Assembly (NCBI GenBank): GCA_905234665.1
Contig: CAJOIV010000017.1
Location: forward strand, 1 to 59,881
Source of the DNA: an uncultured Bacteroidales bacterium
GTDB taxonomy: Bacteria > Bacteroidota > Bacteroidia > Bacteroidales > P3
DNA: 59,881 nucleotides
Direction: 5' to 3'
Positions 8,595 to 15,972 of this stretch are shown here, one piece after another. Both the position numbers and the translations under genes were made by a program. Positions within the stretch are counted from its first letter, which is position 1, and every line of letters begins with the position of its first letter. The notes under the pieces were generated by a model. The model searched no databases, was not told where the DNA came from, and saw only the letters and a program-made list of their open reading frames with translations.

Positions 8595-9482
8595 TCACTG
8601 GCGTGCGAGGGCGCCGAGGGCGATGAGGGCCGCGAGGAGGGGACGGGCCTTGTCGAGCGAGATGCCTTTGGAGGGGTTGCCCAGGAGGTTCTTGGCCGAG
8701 GTGAGGCTGCGGGGCGTGAGGGGCTGCCGGTTCCTGTCGAGGAGCGCGGCCGAGAGCAGCTGGCAGTAAGGGTCGGCAATGCGGGGCTGGTGGGGCGAGG
8801 GGGTGCCGCCGCGCTCCGTCGCCTTGAATCCGCGGCTGCCATCCATCGCGATGAACGGCACGGCGTGCCAGCGTCCGGCGGCGACCCCTTCGAGGGGCAT
8901 GGGCACATCGTATACCAGTGTGCCGCAGAGCGATGAGAAGAGCAACATCAACTGTTGGTTCGACCCGAAAAAGGGCAGGGGAGAGGCGAGGGGAGTGTCG
9001 CTGAGGCCCAAGAGGGCGCGGTAGCCGTCGAGGTCGGAAGCGTCGATATATCTGCCTGTCAGGGCCTGCATGAACATCCGCCACGCGGGCTGCCCCGCGG
9101 CATGCCCCTCATTTGTGAGCCGGAAGGTGGCCAGAGGACCGTTTCTGCGCTGCACGTCGCCGGATGTCATACCGTCTGAACACAGCCCCCCGAAATAGCG
9201 CCGCCGCTCGTCGGCGGCTTGCTCCATGAGGGTGCGGAGACTGGCGAGATAGGCTGTGGCCTGGGAATAGAATTCGCTTGAGGTGATGCGCTCCAGATGC
9301 ATGAGCATCAGCGGGTATTGGTCGCGGATGGTGACACCCGAACGGTTGAAGAACTCCTTGATTTCCTCCATCGACTGGAGCGTCCTCATTTTGTGGAACA
9401 AAGACTGCAACGCCCTCTTTTTCTTCGGGGGAACAGTGCCGGCATAGGCGTTCAAGATGCTTATGTCCAAGTCTTTGTCCAT
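8595..9482 (-). CDS. Hypothetical protein, 295 residues
   Basis: Not recognised. The start MDKDLDISILNAYAG at 9482 is supported by a TAnnTTTG promoter element 26 bases upstream (9508-9515). The N-terminal third is charged and helical (PKKKRALQSLFHKMRTL). The middle has aromatic and Gly-rich stretches, and the C-terminus (SAKNLLGNPSKGISLDKARP) ends in a short hydrophobic helix. There is no signal peptide, no clear membrane protein character and no known catalytic motif. It is transcribed away from the small operon at 9696-10327, with which it may share a regulatory region. The open frame runs further upstream, but that part lies before the promoter and reads as non-coding. Confidence 0.6.
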   Translation of the reverse strand: MDKDLDISILNAYAGTVPPKKKRALQSLFHKMRTLQSMEEIKEFFNRSGVTIRDQYPLMLMHLERITSSEFYSQATAYLASLRTLMEQAADERRRYFGGLCSDGMTSGDVQRRNGPLATFRLTNEGHAAGQPAWRMFMQALTGRYIDASDLDGYRALLGLSDTPLASPLPFFGSNQQLMLLFSSLCGTLVYDVPMPLEGVAAGRWHAVPFIAMDGSRGFKATERGGTPSPHQPRIADPYCQLLSAALLDRNRQPLTPRSLTSAKNLLGNPSKGISLDKARPLLAALIALGALARQ

Positions 9483-9507
9483 ATTCGGGTGGTTATGGTT
9501 TCTCTGG

Positions 9508-9515
9508 CAAAGATA
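9508..9515 (-). promoter_or_regulatory. -7 element for the 295-residue gene
   Basis: Minus-strand TATCTTTG, matching TAnnTTTG, 26 bases before the start codon at 9482. Confidence 0.55.
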
Positions 9516-9695
9516 CGCATATATTTCGGACTGACAAAGCAAAATTCGCACTTTCTTTTTATCAATACTGATATGCGAACCGATATGCGGTGTTTTGTGT
9601 TTCGGGGGTTGGAAAAAAGGTTGCACCTTTGCATCCGGATCCAAGAGGGGCGCCTCGCAAAACAACGTTTACCAACCTCAAAAAAAGACAATGCT

Positions 9696-10097
9696 ATGAC
9701 AATCCTGATTGAACACGTCCGCACCGTGATACTTGTGCGCGACCGCCGCGGATGCTACCGCGTGCTTTATTTCTCGCCTATGCCCGCCGGCCGGGCGTTG
9801 GCTTTGCTGCCCGAATACGGCGTCGCCGCCGACGAGGTGGTCTCTGTCAAGACCCGCGCCATGGAGTCGGCCATGACCCTGCGCGACGGACAGATAGTGC
9901 CGAAACTGCTGTCGGCCTTCGAGACGTCGCCCTTCGTGCTGGGCGACGGCAAGGCCCTCTCGCGCCGCGCCGCCGACGAGTGGGTGGAGAAGACCCTCCA
10001 GTCGATGCTGCCTCCCGGCACCACCCTCGGCCCCCTGCCGCGCAACCTGATGAGAGAGATTTACACTTCCATTAACGAAAGATACCTTGCCCTATGA
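9696..10097 (+). CDS. Hypothetical protein, 133 residues
   Basis: Not recognised. The sequence opens with a beta-strand-like segment (MTILIEHVRTVILVRDRRG) and closes with helices; there are no cysteine clusters and no signal peptide. Its stop overlaps the next gene's start (TATGA at 10093-10097), so the two are translationally coupled. A weak promoter-like ACCTTTGC lies near 9624-9632. The partner is a DUF4248-like protein, a small family often seen in accessory regions of Bacteroidales. A nucleic-acid-related role would be speculation. Confidence 0.6.
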   Translation: MTILIEHVRTVILVRDRRGCYRVLYFSPMPAGRALALLPEYGVAADEVVSVKTRAMESAMTLRDGQIVPKLLSAFETSPFVLGDGKALSRRAADEWVEKTLQSMLPPGTTLGPLPRNLMREIYTSINERYLAL

Positions 10098-10327
10098 AAA
10101 CGAAAAGAAACACCCCCATTGTACGTCCTTACAGCAAGGACGAGCTGGTCGAGGCCTATTGCGGCGACATCTTCACTCCCCGCACCGGCATGAAGTGGCT
10201 CCAGAAGGAACTGGAGAGTTACCCCGGACTGATGGACACCCTCGTGAAGCTGGGCTACAAGAAACGCCAGCGCGTCTTCACCCGGATGCAGGTCAAAGCC
10301 ATCTTCGACGCCTTCGGCGCCCCGTAA
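10094..10327 (+). CDS. DUF4248-like small protein
   Basis: 77 residues. The layout matches DUF4248: YSKDELVEAYCGD near the start, a middle WLQKELESYPGLMDTL, and a C-terminal GYKKRQRVFTRMQVKAIFDAFG, which is this family's GY...ft..QV..I...lG pattern as remembered. The family is small, limited to Bacteroidota and of unknown function. Its start codon overlaps the stop of the 133-residue gene. It is the last gene before the toxin island. Confidence 0.6.
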   Translation: MKTKRNTPIVRPYSKDELVEAYCGDIFTPRTGMKWLQKELESYPGLMDTLVKLGYKKRQRVFTRMQVKAIFDAFGAP

Positions 10328-10503
10328 GGGGCCTCCGCCCATCCGGAACCGGAAGATGCGCTTGCCTGCAAACTCGAATATCGTTGTTCGGGATATGGCT
10401 TTTTTATTATACTGTCTTGTATTATGTGAGGCTCGTTTCATAATCTGTCTCTATTCACGGGCAATCTTCCCTGTGCCTTTTTCTCTGAAACGGCAAAAAA
10501 CAA

Positions 10504-11082
10504 CTACCAAGTATCGTCGGATGGTTTATGAGTGGCAGATTTTACAAGAAACACCCCATTTGTATCTGAGATTATTGACACCGTCCATCCATTAACAGCA
10601 GATGAAAACCAGCTAACTTTCCCAAAAGACATTTCATCAATTGCATAACCAGTTGTTATTTGTTTCACGATGGGAGATAAACAAGTTGTTATTACCGAGT
10701 CGGAATAATGCAGAATATCCGTTTTGTCAACGCCCCAAGCCCGACATAAATTCGTGCTGTCTCGAATACTTGGCTTGTAAAACGGTGTTTTTTCATTGTT
10801 AAAGTCATGTATAACAGAGAACCAACAGGAGTCATCACTATACTCACATGTAGAATAGATACAAACATATTGACCTTTCCCAACCGTTTCCGGCCGGCAA
10901 ATAAGTCTCCATCCATTTATTTCAGAGTTGCCCATAAGGGTTATTTTCTTTTCCAAATGGTCAACAAACATGTCAGAAGAGATTGTTTTATTCATTCTGT
11001 TGCAAGAATTATGTAGAGTTATTATTGTGATAACTCCTAATAGATTCTTTATGATTTTTCTAATACGAGTAACTGTATCCAT
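10504..11082 (-). CDS. Putative immunity lipoprotein for the adjacent Rhs tip
   Basis: 192 residues from the ATG at 11082, or 206 from an in-frame ATG at 11124. With the shorter start the N-terminus is MDTVTRIRKIIKNLLGVITIITLHNSC, a basic stretch, a hydrophobic core and a Cys in a loose lipobox, so a lipoprotein is likely. The rest has no recognised domain. It lies directly after the toxin tip at 11131-11916 on the same strand, the usual place for a cognate immunity gene. Its A+T-rich composition differs strongly from the flanking housekeeping genes and suggests recent acquisition. Confidence 0.6.
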   Translation of the reverse strand: MDTVTRIRKIIKNLLGVITIITLHNSCNRMNKTISSDMFVDHLEKKITLMGNSEINGWRLICRPETVGKGQYVCIYSTCEYSDDSCWFSVIHDFNNEKTPFYKPSIRDSTNLCRAWGVDKTDILHYSDSVITTCLSPIVKQITTGYAIDEMSFGKVSWFSSAVNGWTVSIISDTNGVFLVKSATHKPSDDTW

Positions 11083-11130
11083 GCCGAATTGATCTTTGGT
11101 CGTCAGATGAATCGAATCCACCATGTTGGA

Positions 11131-11916
11131 TTAAATTGTCAAAATGTGAGCCGAGAAAATTATACCATAGTCAATGCCAAGTCTTCTCATTGCAACACCC
11201 CACAAGAAGTTTCCAAAATTGAAATTGTCATGAGCCATAGAAATTCCGTTTGCTGTGGTAACAAAAAGTTGACCCTGTTTTCCGTATTTCGGCGATTTGT
11301 TAATGTTGTTTACAAAATCCAACCTTCCTGTAGCGCCATGCCGACTTTTTCCAAGCACATATGCGAGTTTTACTCCACGGGGTAAAAATCTAACAACATT
11401 TACACCGGATTGCTTGATCTCTTCTTGAATATCGTTATCGTTGACCAACTGGATTCGATTATACAGAATGGATTCACCATTCATTCTACGGTTGCTGTTT
11501 TCAATGGATAGTTCTGTGTCATCCATTTTTACAAATTGATTACACCAACGGTTGTCTGCAAAAATGAATTCTTTGGACACCTGCCCATTATTATCCATGA
11601 CTATTCCCAAATCTTCCCCTCCTTTTTTGGTCATCTGATAGTATCCATTTGATGAGAAACACAAAGTGTCGCACCCATCCGGATCCACCAACCTCACAGG
11701 ATTCCACGCGCAATACGCATACGGGCTCACCCCTGGGTACTTGTCCGCCATCGGGTCCACGCTCAACCATCCCGTCAGCGTCTCCGACCAATAGTACCTT
11801 GCCCCATAGTAGTGGAAGCCTGATTCATAGTCCTTTTCCTTCCCGATGAAGGATGCGGGGTGGGGAATGGGATGCGGATGGGGAGTTGGGGCGACAATAA
11901 AAGAGATGTGTCTCAT
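11131..11916 (-). CDS. Orphan Rhs tip with C-terminal toxin domain (toxin A)
   Basis: 261 residues. A short leader of His/Pro-rich codons is followed by a divergent Rhs core (FIGKEKDYESGFHYYGARYY, then WLSVDPMADKYPGVSPYAY and NPVRLVDPDG). No secretion signal or YD repeats precede it, so it is an orphan C-terminal cassette rather than a secreted protein in its own right. The toxin part (about 80-261) ends with GRLDFVNN, then GISMAHDNFNFGNFLWG and RRLGIDYG. This D...HDxFxFGNxxWG pattern loosely recalls the Bacterial toxin 44 family, but that is a weak resemblance. The probable immunity gene follows downstream. Confidence 0.7.
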   Translation of the reverse strand: MRHISFIVAPTPHPHPIPHPASFIGKEKDYESGFHYYGARYYWSETLTGWLSVDPMADKYPGVSPYAYCAWNPVRLVDPDGCDTLCFSSNGYYQMTKKGGEDLGIVMDNNGQVSKEFIFADNRWCNQFVKMDDTELSIENSNRRMNGESILYNRIQLVNDNDIQEEIKQSGVNVVRFLPRGVKLAYVLGKSRHGATGRLDFVNNINKSPKYGKQGQLFVTTANGISMAHDNFNFGNFLWGVAMRRLGIDYGIIFSAHILTI

Positions 11917-11964
11917 TGTTGTTTCTTTATTCCAGTTTGTCTGTTGAATGATAGTGTCGTTCCC

Positions 11965-12531
11965 CTACTTTGTGAATAAAGATTTGTTGCGTATTACCCA
12001 ACCAATTAATCCAATGAGGATTAAAACCGATAAAAGCAACGACAGATTTCGGATATTCACAAGTATCAAGGGCGCACAATTGACACCTTCAACCCATTTG
12101 GTTAACCGAAAAGCCTCTGTAGGGTATTTCCCAGATATTGAGCCGGAAGGAATGATTATCGGTTGATATGAGAAAGGAGTGTCAATATAGTAATATTCAT
12201 CCTTTTCCGCAGATACAAACTGTGCAACGACAACACTATCATTGAACCCATACGAAATAATGGTATCGACAATGATGCCATTGTACCCATTAATAACACT
12301 GCCTTTTGCAATAACAGGGAGGCCGTCGTCTTGTAATCCAACGCAATCGGGGAATGAAGCCGAAAAAGAGCCCATGTTTTTCACTTCAAAATAATTCAAG
12401 ATTTTGCCGTGTGGAAACAGGCATCTTCCATAGTAGGACAATTCCTTGTCAACGAGAATACAGGTGGCAGTGCATATGGCCAGTCCTGCCAGCAGCAAGG
12501 AAATCTTGATTTTTCTATTGGTTATCAACAT
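11965..12531 (-). CDS. Putative membrane immunity protein (two membrane segments)
   Basis: 188 residues with a hydrophobic segment near the N-terminus (KISLLLAGLAICTATCILV, about 9-27) and another near the C-terminus (LSLLLSVLILIGLIGWVI, about 163-180). The loop between them is probably periplasmic. Its start overlaps the 3' end of the upstream toxin-tip gene by 17 bases, which indicates translational coupling. The position directly behind a toxin domain and the lack of any enzyme motif make an immunity role likely; a membrane location would protect against a toxin acting in the envelope. No known family was recognised. Confidence 0.6.
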   Translation of the reverse strand: MLITNRKIKISLLLAGLAICTATCILVDKELSYYGRCLFPHGKILNYFEVKNMGSFSASFPDCVGLQDDGLPVIAKGSVINGYNGIIVDTIISYGFNDSVVVAQFVSAEKDEYYYIDTPFSYQPIIIPSGSISGKYPTEAFRLTKWVEGVNCAPLILVNIRNLSLLLSVLILIGLIGWVIRNKSLFTK

Positions 12532-13423
12532 AGCCTGGATTTTTGAAGATAAACACTCTTTCTTGGGAAATAAAATTATACGGAATTCCTCCTAGTTCGA
12601 GATTGTTACCATCACCGTCTGCTTTAAAGATGTCAATTAACCCAAAAGAGCAGGTACGAGCAGCATTCCCGCATTCTTCTGCAAAATAATTAGGGTCATA
12701 GAATCCATCATGTGAGAATAATGTGTATGTTACTGTACAGGTCTTTTTATCATCGCTGACCGTAATATTATAGTCTACTCTTGTGTCTCCGATAAAATAT
12801 GTTTTATTAGGATCAACAAACGTCATGTCAACGGCAAAGTTTCCCGATAATGAAGTTGTTTCCCCTTGGAGAATTCTTCTGTGTCTTTTTTGGAAATCTT
12901 TTGTTTGTACCAATTTGTCCCCCAACTCGGTGGTCAAACCGATTGGCTTCCCTTTCCCCAAATAATAATGCGCTGTGGCTTCTATATTGTCACTCAAAAT
13001 CTTTGCGTGTGTTTTTTTATAGGCATGATTAACCGCTTTCATCCAATTATTGACTATTTTCTTCCCGTATTTTCGAAGGGGAGGATCGTCCGAGGACAAA
13101 CCATCCGGATCCACCAGTTTCACCGGATTCCAAGCACAAAACGCATACGGACTCACCCCCGGGTACTTATCCGCCATCGGGTCCACGCTCAACCAACCAG
13201 TCATCAGTTCGTGGTCCATGTACCGTGCCCCGAAGTATCCATACCCCGTTTCCTCATCGCGTTCTTTGCCGGTGAAAGTGAAGAGCCATGAAACCTTGGA
13301 AACACCTGTTATGGTTGAACTGCACGGAAACCCTGCCGATGCCTTTTTTGAGGGGAAAGTGTCAAAATAAACGCTTCTGCCCGGACATACGGACAAGGTT
13401 TTTCCAGGGTGGGATGTAGCCAT
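12515..13423 (-). CDS. Orphan Rhs tip with C-terminal toxin domain (toxin B)
   Basis: 302 residues from the ATG at 13423. After about 50 residues of leader the Rhs core appears (FTFTGKERDEETGYGYFGAR, DHELMTGWLSVDPMADKYPG, NPVKLVDPDG). The toxin part (about 112-302) has an alpha-rich start (NNWMKAVNHAYKK) and then a beta-rich segment with IGDTRVDYNITV and TYTLFSHDGFYDPNYF. No known toxin family was assigned with confidence. It is the first of the two minus-strand cassettes and lies back to back with the recombinase gene, with which it shares a palindromic promoter region. The open frame upstream of 13423 overlaps that promoter and is not taken as coding. Confidence 0.7.
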   Translation of the reverse strand: MATSHPGKTLSVCPGRSVYFDTFPSKKASAGFPCSSTITGVSKVSWLFTFTGKERDEETGYGYFGARYMDHELMTGWLSVDPMADKYPGVSPYAFCAWNPVKLVDPDGLSSDDPPLRKYGKKIVNNWMKAVNHAYKKTHAKILSDNIEATAHYYLGKGKPIGLTTELGDKLVQTKDFQKRHRRILQGETTSLSGNFAVDMTFVDPNKTYFIGDTRVDYNITVSDDKKTCTVTYTLFSHDGFYDPNYFAEECGNAARTCSFGLIDIFKADGDGNNLELGGIPYNFISQERVFIFKNPGYVDNQ

Positions 13424-13436
13424 GTGTTTCACGGTG

Positions 13437-13482
13437 CAAAGATACGTTTTTTCTGCCAATAAACAGAAAAAACGTATCTTTG
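13437..13482. promoter_or_regulatory. Divergent promoters inside a perfect 19-bp inverted repeat
   Basis: CAAAGATACGTTTTTTCTG (13437-13455) and its exact reverse complement (13464-13482) flank an 8-base spacer. Each outer end carries a TAnnTTTG -7 element (TATCTTTG): one drives the minus-strand Rhs tip, the other the recombinase at 13526. It could also be a recombinase binding site. Confidence 0.65.
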
Positions 13483-13525
13483 TGTTGCAATCCCACACAT
13501 CAACCACACACAAACCCCTGCAACC

Positions 13526-14521
13526 ATGAATGTTCGAATCGAATCCAACTTTCCATTTTCCGTGTCATCCATCCAGTTCGCTCCAGACGGGGAGTTGAGC
13601 ATCACGCTCTCTTCAGACAAAATGCCACAGGAATCCCGCTACCAATACACTGCCAACCTTGGAGACGGCCAAGCCGAGGAGAAACCATCCGTCAGCCTCC
13701 TGCAATACGCCAGGGACTTCGCCGCTGCTGCCACCATCAAGGACAAGACCAAAGACTCATACCGCCTCATGTGCAGCCACCTCGAAGCCTATGGCGACTC
13801 TCCCCTCGACCATGTGTCGACCTCTTACCTTCAAGGGCTCATCGTGTATCTTCAGTCCACGGGGCTAAAGCCTGGCACCGTGCGCCTGTACTTCCAGAAG
13901 CTGGCCTGCGTGCTGCACGACGCCTACAAGAACGGCCTCTTCGACGACCGTATCCTCCAACGGGTGAAACGCCCCAAGCGGGAGCAGGGGAAGAAGGGTT
14001 TTCTGTCAGAAACGGAACTGAAAAAACTGGCCAAGCACCAACTTTCCGAAGAGTATAACAACATCCAGTCGATGTTCCTGTTCTCCTGCATGACAGGATT
14101 GCGCTACAGCGATGTGCAGGGGCTACGATGGAAGGATGTGAAGCGCAACGGCAAGCACATGATGCTGGAGTTCCACCAGCAGAAGACCGACACCCAGGAA
14201 CGGCTGCCCCTGTGTGCCGAGGCCGAGGCCTTGCTTAGAGTCCGGAAACGCAGTGGCGAGTATGTCTTCCGCAAAGAGAAGAACCAGAAGGTGAACGCCG
14301 TTCTGAAGAAATGGTGCAGGGAGGCCAAAGTCAGGAAGCCCGTCTCCTTCCACAGCGCCAGGCACACATTCTGTGTCTTGCTGCTGACCAAGGACGTGCC
14401 GATATACACGGTGCAGCAGTTGATGTGCCATTCCGACATCGGCTCCACGAAGGTCTACGCCGACCTGTTGAACAAGACCAAGGCAAAAGCCGTCAAAAAA
14501 ATGCCGGCGTTCATGTGCTGA
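13526..14521 (+). CDS. Tyrosine recombinase/integrase
   Basis: 331 residues. A SAM-like core-binding domain (about 60-160, KDKTKDSYRLMCSHLEAYGD) precedes the catalytic domain. The catalytic residues are visible: Arg in TGLRYSD, Lys in QQKT, the box HSARH, His in LMCHSDIGSTKVY, and the Tyr of that segment. The form is that of Bacteroidota integrases and invertases of the XerC/D superfamily. It sits exactly between the two minus-strand toxin cassettes and the plus-strand Rhs system. It may have brought in the island or may rearrange its cassettes; the sequence alone does not decide. It is expressed from one half of a palindromic divergent promoter. Confidence 0.88.
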   Translation: MNVRIESNFPFSVSSIQFAPDGELSITLSSDKMPQESRYQYTANLGDGQAEEKPSVSLLQYARDFAAAATIKDKTKDSYRLMCSHLEAYGDSPLDHVSTSYLQGLIVYLQSTGLKPGTVRLYFQKLACVLHDAYKNGLFDDRILQRVKRPKREQGKKGFLSETELKKLAKHQLSEEYNNIQSMFLFSCMTGLRYSDVQGLRWKDVKRNGKHMMLEFHQQKTDTQERLPLCAEAEALLRVRKRSGEYVFRKEKNQKVNAVLKKWCREAKVRKPVSFHSARHTFCVLLLTKDVPIYTVQQLMCHSDIGSTKVYADLLNKTKAKAVKKMPAFMC

Positions 14522-14570
14522 ATGACAGGGATTAAGACATGGAATCCCTGGCTTCGATAAAAAATGGTTC

Positions 14571-14600
14571 TTGACATTGGGATTTTTTCCGTATCTTTGC
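14571..14600 (+). promoter_or_regulatory. Promoter of the Rhs operon
   Basis: TTGACATTGG (14571-14580) and TATCTTTG (14592-14599, TAnnTTTG) lie 43 bases before the start of the T9SS-sorted protein gene. This is one of the best matches to the Bacteroidota consensus in the window. Confidence 0.65.
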
Positions 14601-14642
14601 AATTCCAAAACATCCACTGCCGCCGACAGAAAATCCCATTCC

Positions 14643-15959
14643 ATGAGAAAAAAACGATACATACTCACAGTACTCATCCTGTTGTTGTCGGGTGCCGATG
14701 CCGTTGTAAACGGCCAGACCCGACAGGTATACCCCGAGCCCTCGTTCCGGTGGCGTCCGGCTGCCGGGGACACCCTGCTCAACTTCAACCCCGCCGTCCG
14801 TGCCGGGGAAGGCCTGTTGTCGTTTGACAGCCTCCCCTACGCCAGGGACTACACAGTGATAGTGGTTTACAAGCCCGTGGCGGACACCGAGGCGGTGCTG
14901 TGGCGGATGTACTTCAGTAACAGTTCCTCGCGGGGCTTGACCACCGAGAGGATACTGTCCGACAGCCTGTCGATACGCTATGCGGACGGCACCGACGGCA
15001 AGCCAGTCATCAGCACGCTGCGGCAGACGGCCCCCGACAGCACGGCGCCGTACATCCGGCTGGCCATCGGCGGGAGCGGGAGTCCGGCAGTGGCCGAAGT
15101 GCTGTATTTCACGAAACGCCTGGGCAACGCAGCCCTGCGGAAGGTACAGGGATGCCTTGCCGTGCGCTACGGTGTCACCCTCGGGCCCGTGGCCTACCTC
15201 GACGCCCAGAGGCGACATGTGTGGGACTATACAGACAGCGGCCTGTACCATCACCGCGTCACGGGGGTGGGCATGGACACCCTGTCGGGGCTCTGCCAGC
15301 TGCGGAGCCGGTCCGAGACGGGGGATGCGGTGCTGACAGTGAGCGCCGACAGCCTGGATGCGGGCTCCTACCTGCTCCTGGGCGACGACGACGCCCCGAT
15401 GGCCTTTGAACAAAAGGGCGACATAGAGCTGCTGGAACGCATCTGGAGGGTGCAGTCCACCCACACGGAGGGGCGTGCCTTCATGCTGGCGTTCTGCTCG
15501 CGGGGCTGGGCTTTGCCGGGCGACAGCCTGGCGCTGATGACGGACGATACCGTATTTCTGCCGGCATACATAACCGGCGACAGCGTGGTGTTCACGGGGG
15601 TCGTCTTCCCGGCAGACAGCGGCCTGTTCACCCTCGGGAGGGGCGGCAGCCTCTGGCAGCGGTCGCAGCCCGCCGGTGGCAAGGGTGCCACAGGGAAAGA
15701 CGGGAAGGACGCCGGTGTCCTTTTCTCGGCCAGGGTGTACCCCAACCCCACCAAGGGCAACTACACCATAGATGTGCGGGGAGCCGGATGGGTGCGGGTG
15801 ACCATCCACAACACGCTGGGGCAGGAAGTGGCGGTGTTTGAAGACAGCGGCCGTTCCGAATACAGGTTCCAGGGGACATTACCCATAGACAACGTCCACT
15901 ACGCCACCATCGTGACGGAGAAAGGCAGCCAGACGACAAAACTTGTGACAAAACAATAA
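14643..15959 (+). CDS. Type IX-secreted protein with Por-type sorting domain, partner of the Rhs lipoprotein
   Basis: 438 residues: a signal peptide (MRKKRYILTVLILLLSGADA), a region resembling lectin-fold segments of Bacteroidota adhesins (YTVIVVYKP, then RYGVTLGPVAYLDA and WDYTDSGLYHHRVTGVGMD), and a C-terminal type A sorting domain (ARVYPNPTKGNYTIDV ending TTKLVTKQ, about 360-438). Such C-terminal domains direct passage through the type IX system and attachment to the cell surface. The giant Rhs gene starts 13 bases downstream, so the two form an operon. A role as surface partner, adhesin or carrier for the Rhs protein is inferred only from this linkage. Confidence 0.8.
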   Translation: MRKKRYILTVLILLLSGADAVVNGQTRQVYPEPSFRWRPAAGDTLLNFNPAVRAGEGLLSFDSLPYARDYTVIVVYKPVADTEAVLWRMYFSNSSSRGLTTERILSDSLSIRYADGTDGKPVISTLRQTAPDSTAPYIRLAIGGSGSPAVAEVLYFTKRLGNAALRKVQGCLAVRYGVTLGPVAYLDAQRRHVWDYTDSGLYHHRVTGVGMDTLSGLCQLRSRSETGDAVLTVSADSLDAGSYLLLGDDDAPMAFEQKGDIELLERIWRVQSTHTEGRAFMLAFCSRGWALPGDSLALMTDDTVFLPAYITGDSVVFTGVVFPADSGLFTLGRGGSLWQRSQPAGGKGATGKDGKDAGVLFSARVYPNPTKGNYTIDVRGAGWVRVTIHNTLGQEVAVFEDSGRSEYRFQGTLPIDNVHYATIVTEKGSQTTKLVTKQ

Positions 15960-15972
15960 GGGAGGGGAAGAC

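Noticed and set aside
12515..13089. Colicin M-like toxin for tip B
   Set aside because: A faint resemblance in beta-rich segments near the FYDP motif, but the conserved Arg and spacing of the colicin M site are not seen.
14532..15809. 425-codon frame opposite the T9SS-sorted protein
   Set aside because: Opposite frame has a signal peptide, promoter and Por-type sorting domain; this one has none.
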